Positions 1 through 13,553 of a DNA stretch of 64,000 nucleotides are shown piece after piece; the stretch's first letter is position 1, and the number at the start of each line of letters is the position of its first letter. The notes below the pieces were generated by a model. The model did not search any database. It was not told where the DNA came from and saw only the letters and a program-made list of their open reading frames with translations. Where the stretch lies: assembly GCA_025677815.1 (NCBI GenBank), contig JAIXMP010000038.1, forward strand, positions 186,001 to 250,000, written 5' to 3'. Both the position numbers and the translations under genes were made by a program. This stretch comes from Phascolomyces articulosus. Taxonomy: Eukaryota > Mucoromycota > Mucoromycetes > Mucorales > Lichtheimiaceae.

Positions 1-3000
1 GCAGATTTATTCTTCGTGTAATTGTTACACAGACTTTTGTGAATTTTGATTTAGAAGCTCTCACACACTTATAATACAAGTAATATGATCATAGCAACAG
101 GTTTTTGTTTACTTTACCATGTCTACTAACATTGATTAGTACCAAGGATTACATGTTAAAGAAAATGGAAGGTTCAATATGAATTTACTAAATGGTAACA
201 ATATATAATTGTTTTAATACTTTAGTCATGCAATATTCAATAATGATCTTATACAACAGTATGTTCCTTGTCTCATTGATGTGTATTTAGCCACGTGAAT
301 ACCTTTTTTTTTTATGGAAACGATTTACACCAAAATTAATTTTCTTGTACTCATGTCGTATGTGAATCGACCACCGTTGTTACCTCAGCACATAGTGGTT
401 GATAGAATGCATCTATTTACTTTGATGATTATCTTTGATGGAATAGAAAGAACGGATCAAATCCACTGCCACCATGATATTTATGATATTTTTAATTCTG
501 TGGTGTGATGTATGAGAAAATGAAGGTACCAGTGTTTGATACTGTGTATGTAATGTAAAGTGAAGAATTGCAACACAAATTCCTTATTTTTTCACTACAA
601 TCTCCCAGTCCCAAAAGACTTTTCTATTCCAGTCTTTTCAGTCTTGAAGCGTAGTATTATTCTATTGAATGTGTACAACAGAAAAATAAACACCATTTGG
701 TTAATTTCGATTTGTGCGCATGAGCTACTGAACATGAACAATTACCATGACTTTATCACTATTCCTTTATTTTTGCTATTAGCAGTTCAAGTTTATTTTC
801 GCAAAACAATATGTATATAAAACAAGAACAGTGCAAATATTTTATATTACAGAAACCTGGGCATAATCACTACAAGTAAATAAATGCAACAACATGAAAT
901 CTGTATTTACATTTGGATTTTCGGAATAGACTAACTCAACAAAGGCAAGGAGAGGTGGTATGATCAACGAATAAAAAAAACATTTGCACCTGTGAGCTTT
1001 TGGGAAACACGCGAAACATCGGTCAAATATAACAGAAAGCACCATCCTAACTTTATTTATTTCCTATTTCATCAGTACGTCATAACGATTTCGTTAATAC
1101 CTGGGTCCCAGCATCATCAAGTAAAAAAATGGGGCAGGTTTTTATTATTACGTATGGCCTGATACGTAAAAAAAAAAGAAAAGAATCCTAACATAAATAT
1201 TCCAAACAATTGTTGTATAAGAAAGTACAGCGCATACATTATAAAATTATCTGTTGTATGTGTGCTGCTGACAATGCAGCAAGCAATAGAAGAACCCTTA
1301 TTATTTTAGTACGTAATCTCTATCAGCGACCCTTATAATAGAAAAATTGACACTAAATGTTTAGTTTCGCATTTCTGAAGACCGATCTTAGTTTATAAAG
1401 TAATAAAGATGATTTTATATATAAGCTAATCCTTTTGAAACTATCCAATGGACCCTAGGGTATCATCAACACCCCTAATTACAAACTGTCAACATGACAC
1501 GCTATAACTTTTGAAGCTAAAGTGTTTATCTAATGATATGTTTCTATGTCATGAGGTGATATATAATATATTTATTTAAATGACGATGAGATAAAAAAAA
1601 AAGGAGCATACCCAGATTTGTATACAAACAAAACTTAGATATCCATGGTAGCATTGAAAATAGAGTGTACCGCGAGGTATTATACGTGTACTCGAACAAA
1701 CATTTTACATGGATACATCGCATCATAATAGTCACCGCTAGTAAGACAGTCTCTCATGATCAATAAGAACTCAGTACTACTATGATTAATAATGATACTT
1801 TATCAGAATTTATGTAACAACCAGTTCCATGGTATGGATATACTGGTATCGATCATATAAAAACCCAATGTGGGCCACCCAATTCGGTTCCTTTTTTTTC
1901 AGCATACCGTTTTAACTTTACGTATCACCAAATTATTTTACACCATAATGTAATTCCTCCACTGCGGAAACTAGCTGAAAAACCATAATAAGAAATTCTT
2001 TCCAAATATTACTACTATTTGCACCAAGAACTTTAGTATTATCATTCACTGGTATTCATGACCGTTTTTTTTTGACCTGCGAATCTTTTCCTGTCTTCAC
2101 ACACAGCCTCCTGCTACCAAACAAAATGCCCGAAACCGGGGAATTTATTAACTTTTGTGTAGATATTAACTTAAGTATAGAAATAAATAAGGACTGATTT
2201 TAATAATAATATATTGATGAGATGAAGAACTATAAATTTTTCCCAATAATTAATAGGTCTATTTTTATATAGCAATGACGTAAGGTAATTTTGAGATTGA
2301 TGATGAGAAAAATCTCGATTGTTGGCAGAATTCATTATTCTCTTATTATGGAGACTGTGAATTCCTTGGTTACCTGTTTGTGTTCTCCATAACATCATTT
2401 CCAATTCATACAATGTACTTCTCGATATGGGGAGTAAAAAAAAATGAAAAATGAAGGGATAGTTTGCGTTCTTCTCTTTATAATATTAAGTATATAAAAT
2501 CTATCACAAATACATAAGTTTATTTGAAAACCTACTAAATATATGCTAACTATCAGTAATTAATGGTAGTAAAACCATTTGGTTTATAGCCAACTAAATA
2601 AAATAAAATATTTATTCTATTGATATATTTCTTTTGTAGAGAATCGTCTACTTCTTACACTCCCATAACATTTATTGCCTCGCTTTGCTTGGTCTCACTT
2701 TTTTCCCTCTCATTAAGATGTTTTCATTTTCTACATAATCTTTATAACACAAGATTTTGGTATTTTTTTTTTTAGGTTTTCAGAGCTTGTTGACTCTTCT
2801 TATTTGCAATGTTGATGGTATCATTAGAGCACAAGTTGACTACTACATGGTCCATATTACAAGAGCATTTTGAAGACAAAAATACAGCATGATTAGTTTT
2901 TTTAGATCATTTGCTCCATCATTTCTCGCTACTTTTATTGCTCCTTCAGTAATACAGTACTCCTTAAGTAGTACAGTAGCCCTTCTTGATTAGCGTGATT

Positions 3001-3593
3001 GAAAATTGTAATTTTCAATCTCATTCATGATACAATTAACCTCCTTTGAACAATCCTAGCTACCAAGTATATAAACCCCTGAGTGAAATACAGGTTCATT
3101 ACTTTCTTTGTTGTATACACCTATAGTTTTTCTTTGTTTACTTATTGTCTTTCTTTACATGATATAGTAGTTCGTAGGAAAAGATATTCATAGTTTATCA
3201 TAGCGAGTATAGTGATGTGGTAGTAAAAAACAAATCTCCAGAGAAATTCAATGATGGATCAAAGTCTTATAGCATAGTATAAATTTATAAATTCAAACAA
3301 TGAAATCAAATTCAACTCCGGCGGTGTTAAAAAAAGTAACACTCTTGCTTTCAACTATAAAGAATAATTGCGAATGTATAGATTCCTTTTTACCTTTTAT
3401 TTACTTTGCTTTTTTCTCACTTTTTGATAAACTAAAAACTCATTCTCAATATAAACTCTACACCCAACAGAAGCAAATATTCTGCCTCCCATCCAAAAGT
3501 ATCAGTATGATAAACTTTGGTTAGTTATTTACAACAATCAAAGAATTTGCTATCTATTATGCTCAGAATCCATACTTGGGTGGTTTTTGAGAA
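1..3593. other. Gene-poor AT-rich region
   Basis: No frame longer than about 90 codons has family-like composition, and I recognise no spliced gene on either strand. The sequence is AT-rich with homopolymer runs. The only structure I can point to is a 24-bp near-perfect palindrome at 2997-3020. A gene with very short exons could be missed here. Confidence 0.5.
2997..3020. repeat. Short palindrome (11-bp arms)
   Basis: The arms GATTGAAAATT and AATTTTCAATC are perfect reverse complements separated by 2 bases. Function unknown. It could be a foldback or a binding site, or chance in AT-rich DNA. Confidence 0.6.
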
Positions 3594-3800
3594 ACTGTCA
3601 TTTCAGTTTTTGCCGTCTGGCGGCGACGCCAAGTCAGGAGCACAAGTACTTCTTTACAACAATCAGCAATAATAAGAAGGACAAGATCAGTGATTCACCA
3701 GGTCAAAAGCTAAAGATTTTATTTTACAAAACGTAGCCTTTCCACAAGGCCACCAGGAGGCGCGGCAAGTGTAACACCTAAATGGAAAACGTACTACGGT
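3594..3800 (+). repeat. Left terminal inverted repeat
   Basis: This is the inverted counterpart of 4494-4704. The best-conserved stretch is about 3613-3720, which includes the GC-rich TCTGGCGGCGACGCC block and the CAGTGATTCACCAG block. Similarity continues inward, more diverged, to a shared TACTACG near 3793. Confidence 0.75.
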
Positions 3801-3896
3801 AAAGCTTTGTTTGGCCAACTGTATTTAAATGAAAACCACTCATCCAGTTCGGCTCAATTGTGAGCTTCATGTTCTGGATTGGCACGCCGGCTTCGG

Positions 3897-4348
3897 ATGT
3901 TCAGCACGACCAATCAGCATCACATAGGTAAGCAAAGTGTAATCAATGATGAAAAACCATTACAATCTAAACTATATCCTCTTTTTTATATTTAACATAA
4001 TATATAGAGTTCTGGGAACGTACCACTAGCCTCCATATTCTTAATTTTGCGGAGAAGGCTGCAGAACAACAGCTTCTAATTCACACCCTGTCATTCAACC
4101 GCACATCTATCAGCACGCGTCACATACCCAGAGTCCTATCAGCTTTTAAATCATTAATTGCTACAAGAATCAACTACAATTGGCCACTGAATATCCAGCA
4201 TGTTAACATCCAATTTGCACCAGGAGGTCGCCAAAATATGACCCTCACACACCTCAACATATTTTCTTTCAATACAGGTTTAAGGAACGCAGGTCAATTC
4301 CCTTTGGCCATGCGTGAGTTCACCAATTACGGCATTTCCCAAACCTAA
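3897..4348 (+). CDS. Unknown small spliced frame inside the TIR element
   Basis: Proposed exons are 3897-3927 and 4008-4348, joined over an 80-nt intron that begins GTAAGC and ends ATATAG. The phases fit and the result is a frame of about 123 residues with no stop. Exon 2 stays open for 112 codons in AT-rich DNA and is richer in GC than its flanks. The upstream frame is closed by a TGA at 3861, so the chosen ATG is the first one available. I recognise no domain, no zinc ligands and no DDE-type triad. It may be cargo captured by the element, the remnant of a longer transposon gene, or a chance frame. A second donor-like GTGAGT near 4313 means the 3' end could differ. Confidence 0.35.
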
Positions 4349-4493
4349 ATACTTTTCTTTTCGCTCCCAACCACCCCCAAAAACACCTAATGGTATCTTA
4401 CATATCCTACTCCAATTACCGCATACCCAAACCTTCAACTATAACCCGCCTTTACTTTTTCTTCCTCCTCCTTCTCCTCTTCATCTTTTATTT

Positions 4494-4704
4494 TGTCGTA
4501 GTATATATTTAGTATTAGATGTTACACTTGCTGCGCCACTACATAGCCTTATATAAAGGCTATGTTTTTGTAAAAATAAATCTCTAGCTTTTGATCTGGT
4601 GAATCACTGATCTTATCCTTTTATATTTGTTGATTATTGTAAAGAAGTATTTGTGCTCCTGGCTTGGCGTCGCCGCCAGACGACACAAAAACAGAAACGA
4701 CAAT
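4494..4704 (-). repeat. Right terminal inverted repeat
   Basis: This is the reverse-complement partner of 3594-3800. It also contains its own internal perfect palindrome at 4541-4565 (arms ACATAGCCTT and AAGGCTATGT around ATATA), which could form a cruciform next to the inner end of the repeat. Confidence 0.75.
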
Positions 4705-5692
4705 TTAATGTCGTAGTAAAATCCCTTTGTGTTACTACGTTTTCTTTTTGGATACTTCCTGTACAAATAAAAATAATATTCTTTTATACTTCTTTAACGC
4801 ACAGTAACTTCTACCAGGTATTATTACTTTATTCATATTATTAGCATCATCGCCAAGATGCACAGCATTATTATATATTATTACCACTGTTAAAATCATT
4901 AGTATTATTATTATTCATTACTCGTTATCCATCCTATCCGCAGTAAATTAGGAAAACATATAAATATTTTCCCCTTCATCCTTAAACAATAAAATGACAT
5001 CTTTTACATTATCCATTAGTCTGTCTAATAATCTTTATTCAATTGCTATTCTTTTTGAACTGTATTATTTCAGTTGACTAAGGTACTAACCGCCAAAAAT
5101 AATTACGACAATTTCATTTCATTTTCAATAAATATATATTTATATCAATTATAATAATAATAATCTGGAATAAGGTTGTTGACACTATTATTAATGTAAA
5201 GAAAAACGACAGTTTACTACTATATAAGATGTGACACTTGTTGAAGTAAATAATGTCAATATACTGGCTTATGTATAATGGAATGGTAGATATATATTTA
5301 TACCTCTTTTCCTTTACTACCTCTAAAATCAATAACACCTTCTGTTCGTACTCATTTAGATAAAGCAAAAAAAAAAAAAAACTCCTGCAAACCTTGATAA
5401 TAAAAATCGGCGCTACTGAGAAATATATGCAGATCCTTTTTTGTGAACAAGTGAAACAAAAGATAGGCTTGTTACGGAGTGAACCAGGTACATTACGCCA
5501 GGAGCCACTTGCAACTTTATTTCCATGGCAACGACGTTTCTACTTTTTTTTTTTGACATTCACACTCCATTAACTTTTTTTATTAATACTTCTTAATCAT
5601 ACAATTAACACGCACAGATACACATATCGGAGCTTTAATTAAATATAAAAAGACCCTTTTTTTTCGCTCTCTCTCTTTTCCCTTTTTTCTCT

Positions 5693-5769
5693 TGGGGTTC
5701 GCTTCCCCACATATTAAAACCGGCGGCCACCGTGCATGCGTCCGGTAAATATGGGGGAAGCGTACCCCA
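5693..5769. repeat. GC-rich imperfect hairpin or foldback
   Basis: The left arm at 5693-5723 (TGGGGTTCGCTTCCCC onward) pairs with the right arm at 5742-5769 (ending GAAGCGTACCCCA), with one mismatch and small indels. The 18-nt loop contains GCATGC. It stands out from the surrounding AT-rich DNA. It could be the end of a small foldback element or a structured transcript. Confidence 0.6.
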
Positions 5770-5954
5770 CCCTGCTGGCATAAAACACCCTCGTTGTTGT
5801 AATAAATAGAATAGAATAGAATAGAAATAGTTTGATAAATAAATACTTATTTTTTTAAATATTATAAACTTTAAAGTTTCCGTTTTTTTTTTAAAAAAAG
5901 ATTGTAAAGATCTATTTTGTTGTTGTGATTCATTTTTATTTTTGGAAGGGTTTT

Positions 5955-6410
5955 CGAATGCACAGACCATGGCAATAAAACAGTATAGATCGAATAAGTG
6001 TGTGCATTATTACGCGCTTTTTTTTACACCTTTGATCTGTTGTTTGATTATGGACAATGAATTTAATTATGAAAGACAACAATCAAATAATAATAACTAT
6101 TGTAAACTTTTTTATTGTCTTAAAAGTGTTTGACGTTATTAGTTTAGTTTAGTTTCTTCAAGTTTAAAGTTTTTAATAATAAAAACACGCAATCGTTTAT
6201 TCGTTGAAAGATAGAAAAGTAGAGATCTTTTGTTTCTAATCCTAAAACAACCTTTTCCTTCATCGACTTTTTTCGGAATACTACTGGATGCACGGACCAT
6301 GTCAATAAAATAACAAGTATGTTGCCATGTATTATTATTATTATATTTTTTTTTAAAAGTGAATTCATCGCGATGGACAAAGTGATTTATGAAAATGATT
6401 GTTTTATATT
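5955..6410 (+). repeat. Diverged direct repeat, spacing about 330 bp
   Basis: TGCACAGACCATGGCAATAAAA near 5958 is repeated as TGCACGGACCATGTCAATAAAA near 6288. A second matching block, ATGGACAATGA then TTATGAAA, follows each copy at similar spacing (about 6052 and 6373). The copies are diverged and the exact limits are uncertain. Confidence 0.5.
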
Positions 6411-9020
6411 ACAATGTTTTTCGTAGAACCTATTTTACTTTACGTGAAACTCGATATTATTCAGCATCAATAAGAATAATGGCGTTTTATATACCAGTAA
6501 CTATAAAAAATAAACCAAATATGACTGTGCGATGCTCGTCAAAAGTGTCTGGCACATGAGGGTCAAGAGTTATATCTTATATAAAAAGTTGTTACTACTA
6601 TACTATACAACTGCTGGTACTACTTTTTATGAATTATTATATTCTTGTTATATATGCATGTGACAAGGGCATGTAACTTTTATAAGTAAAAAGAAGCACA
6701 CACGCACACGATAAAAAAAAAACTATACCACCAGTTTGACCAGGTACTATTTAAACATGACTACATTAAAGTTTGTGCATTTCAAACATGGCACCAACTC
6801 TTCTTTTGAGTACTTGTGAGTGTATGTCAATTGTTTACTGTATCAACCCGAAGAAGCAAGTGTCGATATACAAAAGCCAAGTCAATAACTACCAATTTTA
6901 ACAGATGGGTATCTGGCAAGATGGTTTATTCTTCACGTACAGTCAACAAAACAAAGCGCTTGGCATATATAATAAAATCAAACGAAGTATTCATTCAGTA
7001 CTCATCTGGCGAAAGAACTTGTGTAAAATAAAAACAAGCCTGTGAGTTAAGTAGTTTATAATATGCATATTGGTATCTTTTTCAAGGCTTGTCATAGAAT
7101 GTCTATTTAACGCTATGGTGTTTGCTGTATCGTATCTACAGCAAAGGTCAGAATAAGCGAGTTTTCTTATTTGCTCTACGTTTAATATTCTCATTTTTAT
7201 CCTATTGAGTTTATTTGGTTACCAGAAGCGTATATATCATACACAGACAAAGGTTAGATAATGGACCAATATTTTTAAAGACAATGAGTAGAAATACAGA
7301 AAAATTGTCAAACCAAGTGTGATGGCAAGAGTGTTTTATACGTGTTTATATGGATGAGTCAGATAGTATACAATGGCATTCGTTTTAAAAGTTAGGATTA
7401 GAGTCTAGGTATTATATAATTGCGTATTAAATGATGAAACACATCACTCAGTTTTTTGTATAATCGCTTGACAATGCTATTTGGGATAAAGATTGCTGAT
7501 GTTTTGAATATTTTTAGTTAGTCCCCCTTAAATAACTGTACGATCAGCATAGAAGTAATTTACGACTTCTTGCAATTTACATTTGTAGCTTCATATTTAA
7601 TAACCTATTTTTTTTAGTATATAGCAAACAAATTGAAAAGCCGGGTTCACTGACATGACGATGATATGAAACCAGAACAAAACTCTCGTGAGCTGAGAAT
7701 CGGAACAATTTGTTAATTTATATAAAAGGATGTATGTTATATATATATGCAAGACAGTCGATCGATGGCATAAAAAAGTCATCTTTTTCAGATCGTGATT
7801 GTTTTTAATAATCCAAGTCCACCCACCTCTCAGACCAAACGATCGGCACAAAGAATAACTCATGTAAAGTAGCACAGTTATTTAGGTATTGCATCGGTTG
7901 AAAGGAAATTGTCATCTGAGTGTGGATAGCACAAAATAAAATTGTATACAGGTTCATACATCAAAGCCCCAATTTCATCTTTGACTAGACCTAAAAAAAT
8001 GGATATATATAATTTAAAAGGCTGGACTCTATTGTTTTATAAAGTGAGTAATTGACTATTATGAACTATTATGTTTTAGAATAATAAAAGACAGAAAATC
8101 TTTAATAACCACATCATTATTATTGGCTTTCTTTGTTTTTTTAGTGATGATTTTTGTACCACCATTCCTTTTGAGGAATTGCCCTGACCCTGGCAGCATT
8201 TTTAAACAAATTGGATTGAAATAATTAATTCATAAAATAAAATGAAACCTTTTCTTATTAATATAACGACAGGAATTATTCAAAAATAGCCATATGTAAT
8301 ATATCCTATGTACTAGCATTAATAGTGGGGTTTATTATGGTTAACAAAAAGAATGGAAATCGTCATAAAAGCGGGTTCTTCTTGTACAGCGTAGCACAAG
8401 TCGAAACTGTTTATAGTGACAAGACCGAAGAATATAATTATAATGAGCCATGTAAAATCGATATCTAACGTATAAAAAACCACCTTCATATACAATAATA
8501 GTATGTACAATGATGGATAATAAAGACATTCATGTTCTTCAATGTACATCCTTTCATAATAATACTAATAGCTTTTAGTACAATGTCACAATGCAAACAA
8601 TAATGTTCCGTAGCACTCTTTACCTGACGAATGTGTGTGTAATGTGGTACATAAATATCGGTAGTTTAAAGGGAAAAGGGACACAAATAGATACTTTTTA
8701 TATTTATTTCAAAAAAAAAGAAAAACAAAAAATCTCAGGGATTTGTCTATAACAGCCAGCTTTTTTCTTTTCTTTTCTCTTTTTCCATTCACCAATCCCC
8801 CCTTTTAATCCTTCTTCATATCCCCCCACCTTTAAGAAGAAGGCTATCAGCAATGAACGTCCTATATGAACTTTTTTGTATGGGTGCTGCCCCAACCATC
8901 AGTGAAAGTGATATAAAAAATGCCAATTTTCAACAACTTTTGAGCAAGGTATAAATATAATAAAATGATGATCCTTATTAAATTTGAATGTTAAAAAAAT
9001 GCGAATGTTTATTATAGACA

Positions 9021-10373
9021 ATGCCATCAGCAAAGCAAATCATCAATGACGATCACTTGAAACAAAGTGTTACGCAACGTATGAAAACTGTGGTCGGCAG
9101 TAAATCGCATAGTCCCAGTAATACCATCCGTACTGTTGCTAGTATGTTTGAAGCTGCTTCTGCTGCTGCCGAATTTGACCGCGAACGATGTATGTTAGAA
9201 TGGCTACAGACATGTGTGACTTCAGCTGTAGAAATGGCATTTGCTGAAGCCAATGGTACAGTACCTACCATGAAGGCTCAAAAAGAGCCAGATCCAGAAG
9301 AACCATTTGTAGTTGAAGAACGTGGTTTAAGATATGACAGGATCGGAGCTTCGGATGATGAGTATGTACCCTCGGATGATGACGACGCGATCGTTCCGGC
9401 TAAAACAAAACCTGCAAGAAAGAATAATAAGGGCGGAAGAAAAAAGAAGACTGATGAAGAAGATCAACTTGTCCCTGAAGAAGCCAAAGGTGCAGATGCG
9501 TATATATCCCCAGGTGCAGGATCAAAGGCAGTTGTCAAGTATTTTGCTCAACAACAAGGCGGTCCTAGTACTATTATGACCAATGGTTACTATGCACGAT
9601 CTTACTTTTTCCCATCCAAACAAAGCTTTAACGTAACGTCATTTTAGTATCACGAAGAAAGTTATTCACAGCATCGTTATTATTTGTTTACTAACCATAG
9701 ATGAATTTTCATGGATGGATGGATGGATGGATGGATTATTATTTTTTTATAGTCTTTTATTTCTGTTTTGAATTCTGCTAAATCGACTATTGATGTATGT
9801 GTATTTGCTATGACCGATGATGACGTTGCTGATGCTTTGATTGATGCCAAGAAACGTAATGTAAAGATTCGAATTATCACGGATAATCAACAAGCTGCAG
9901 GAAAAGGTGCAGATGCGGAACGATTACAAGCGGATCATGGTATCCCTTACAAGACGGACAATACGTAAGTGATCCTACCTGTTTATTGTGTTTTTTTTAA
10001 TTCTTTTTACTACATCATTGTATCCATGATGGGTGGGACGCATATCGATGGGTGTTATATATCTTATGTTATGGGTTAAAATGTTTTCTAGTACTGGTTA
10101 CATGCACAACAAGTTTGCGATTGTGGACAGCGCCACGTTGATTAACGGAAGCTTTAATTGGTCAAAAGGGTAAGGAATTTTTTAAGATTCACAGGCCGCA
10201 TAATAATAACAAAAAACACTCACGCTTTTTTGTGTATCACTCATTAAAACCTGTTTCTCTTTTTTTTCTGCAGTGCTCGATTCAAGAACAGAGAAAACAT
10301 TATCATTACCAATATACCCGAATGTATTAAAGAATTTCAAAAACAATTTGAGTCTCTTTGGGAAGAATTTTAA
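9021..10373 (+). CDS. Single-HKD phospholipase D / Zucchini-like nuclease
   Basis: Four exons (9021-9632, 9753-9964, 10092-10169, 10274-10373) encode 333 residues. The C-terminal half is a PLD-like domain with one HKD motif: His280, Lys282 and Asp287, followed by GSFNWS. The core strand reads STIDVCVFAMTDDD. This matches the PLD6/Zucchini/Nuc family, which acts as homodimers that pair two HKD motifs and cleaves nucleic-acid phosphodiesters or cardiolipin. The first 190 residues are unusual: a helical segment, an acidic run and a Lys/Arg cluster near residues 130-145 that could be a nuclear signal. I see no N-terminal membrane anchor like the one in animal mitochondrial PLD6. I infer a nuclease; the substrate is unknown. 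Intron 1 contains an ATGG microsatellite. Confidence 0.85.
9711..9735 (+). repeat. (ATGG)n microsatellite
   Basis: Six tandem ATGG units lie in intron 1 of the PLD-like nuclease, close to the acceptor at 9752. Confidence 0.95.
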
Positions 10374-10769
10374 ATCTTTCAATAATTAAATAAAGCATAA
10401 CAATAGTAATAATTGAAAGATGATGTGCTATTATGTGAGAATACGTGAACTTGGCTTAATTCCGAGATTTTCATAAAGTTTACGTGTCGCGCAGCACAAG
10501 TATTCCGTGGCTTGTAAATTCATTGGCCAATATTCAATGTCAGGCCGCCAAAATGCCAAAAAAAAATTTTTTTTGGGAAGCGAATGCGCTGATATAAAGG
10601 GCGGCAGAAAAGCTCAGTCGCCGATTTCTTTTTCTTTTTTTTCATTACTTTTCACACAAATAAGTATGTTTTGTTTTTTTTTTGCGCTAATTGATTACTG
10701 CTGTTTTCTATATGCATGTTCGTATTCTAACTGATCCATCTTATGGATGTTATATTATTATAGTCTACC
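10374..10769 (+). promoter_or_regulatory. EF-1alpha promoter and leader region
   Basis: This 396-bp intergenic stretch carries a TATA-like GATATAAAGG at 10591-10600, about 175 bp before the start codon. A pyrimidine-rich run (about 10618-10650) follows, which is typical of highly expressed fungal genes. The distance from TATA to ATG would allow a 5' UTR intron, but I cannot prove one. Confidence 0.55.
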
Positions 10770-12475
<1,706 letters not shown>

Positions 12476-13553
12476 GCGATTTCTATTTCTTCTCAAGAAT
12501 AGATGTCCTTTTATGTTCACCACATTATAAATACTCGCTTGTTTTCTCCCATTTTTCTTACTCCCACTCACTCGCATTTTTGCACTAAAAAGGACTTTTT
12601 GACCTTTTTGTTTCATAATTTTAAATAATAAAAAGTGCATTGGTATATATGTATATTTCACCATCTAAAAAAAATTCCCGTAACATCTTTATCTTATTAT
12701 GTTTATTCAATGGAGGCTTTGAGTTTAATCTTGGCTGAGTTGCATGAACTACTTGTCTGACTTTTTCTTCTCTGAGTTTCGGGTAGAAGATCCTGTACAA
12801 ATTCTTTATCGTAATAGGTCTATGCTACTTTAACTCTGTTTTTTTTAAAAAAAAAAAGAAAAGCAAATACAGATGACTCATGGATAATTCAGCACTTTCG
12901 TTCTTTTCACTTAAAGCCTCGTGAACAATGAATCAAAATACTGAATAGTTATCTCGATTACAGATTCATCTATTTTAAAAGTGGTATTAAAAAGACCTAT
13001 TTATAACTCTCAAGTTCGAACAACTGTTGTTAAGAAATGAAGGCTGGTTACACATGACGTAGTTTTAAGACAACCCTCTTTACAGCTGCAACATTGGATA
13101 AATAAATATTGATCGCTTTAAATAATAATAATAATATATAGCAGGGACCAGCTCATTTCATTTATTCTTTAATACTTTTTTTCGATAGATAATTGTGTCT
13201 TTTGTATTTGGGGGATTTTCTTTTGATTATATAAGGAAAATAACTAGATAAAGAGAAGGGAGAAGAACGGATTTTTTATAGATGGGTAAATATGAAAAAC
13301 AAAATAAATGGATTTTTTTAAGAGAGGAATTTTACATAAGAGGAAGGATGAGAGGTTGTGTGTGTGTGTTTTTTTTTAAAAAAAAAAGTGTATGTATATA
13401 TAGGATATGTATATAGAGAAAGAAATATGATATGATGCCAGTCAAACCATAAGAAAAGAAGAAGGGATGGAATATAGATTGAAGTTGTGATGAAGGGTGG
13501 GTGGGGTATTCAGTTCTGTCTGTATATATATATATATAGGTGAGTATGTGTTT
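12476..13553. other. Convergent intergenic region, EF-1alpha to TSC2
   Basis: This holds the 3' UTRs of two convergent genes. An AATAAA at 12627-12632 is a plausible poly(A) signal for EF-1alpha. A short TATATATA run and TG-rich stretch lie near 13355-13540. I see no further gene. Confidence 0.5.

Larger units (their letters stand above)
3594..4704. mobile_element. TIR element of about 1.1 kb, probably a non-autonomous DNA transposon
   Basis: The left arm (3594 to about 3800) and right arm (about 4494 to 4704) are inverted copies of each other. Shared blocks include TCTGGCGGCGACGCCAAG near the outer ends, GATCAGTGATTCACCAG further in, and a GCAAGTGTAACA-type block near the inner ends. The arms are therefore about 200 bp long, with substitutions and small indels that suggest age. 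The interior of about 700 bp carries a small spliced frame but no recognisable transposase, so I infer a non-autonomous element. No clear target-site duplication can be seen, so the exact ends and the superfamily (MULE-like or foldback) are open. Confidence 0.7.
4705..9020. other. Gene-poor AT-rich region with two repeat structures
   Basis: I recognise no gene. The stretch holds a GC-rich imperfect hairpin at 5693-5769 and two diverged copies of a sequence of about 120 bp starting near 5955 and 6285. A pyrimidine-rich run lies at about 8760-8840, upstream of the nuclease gene. Short frames around 6816-7031 look random in composition. Confidence 0.5.
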
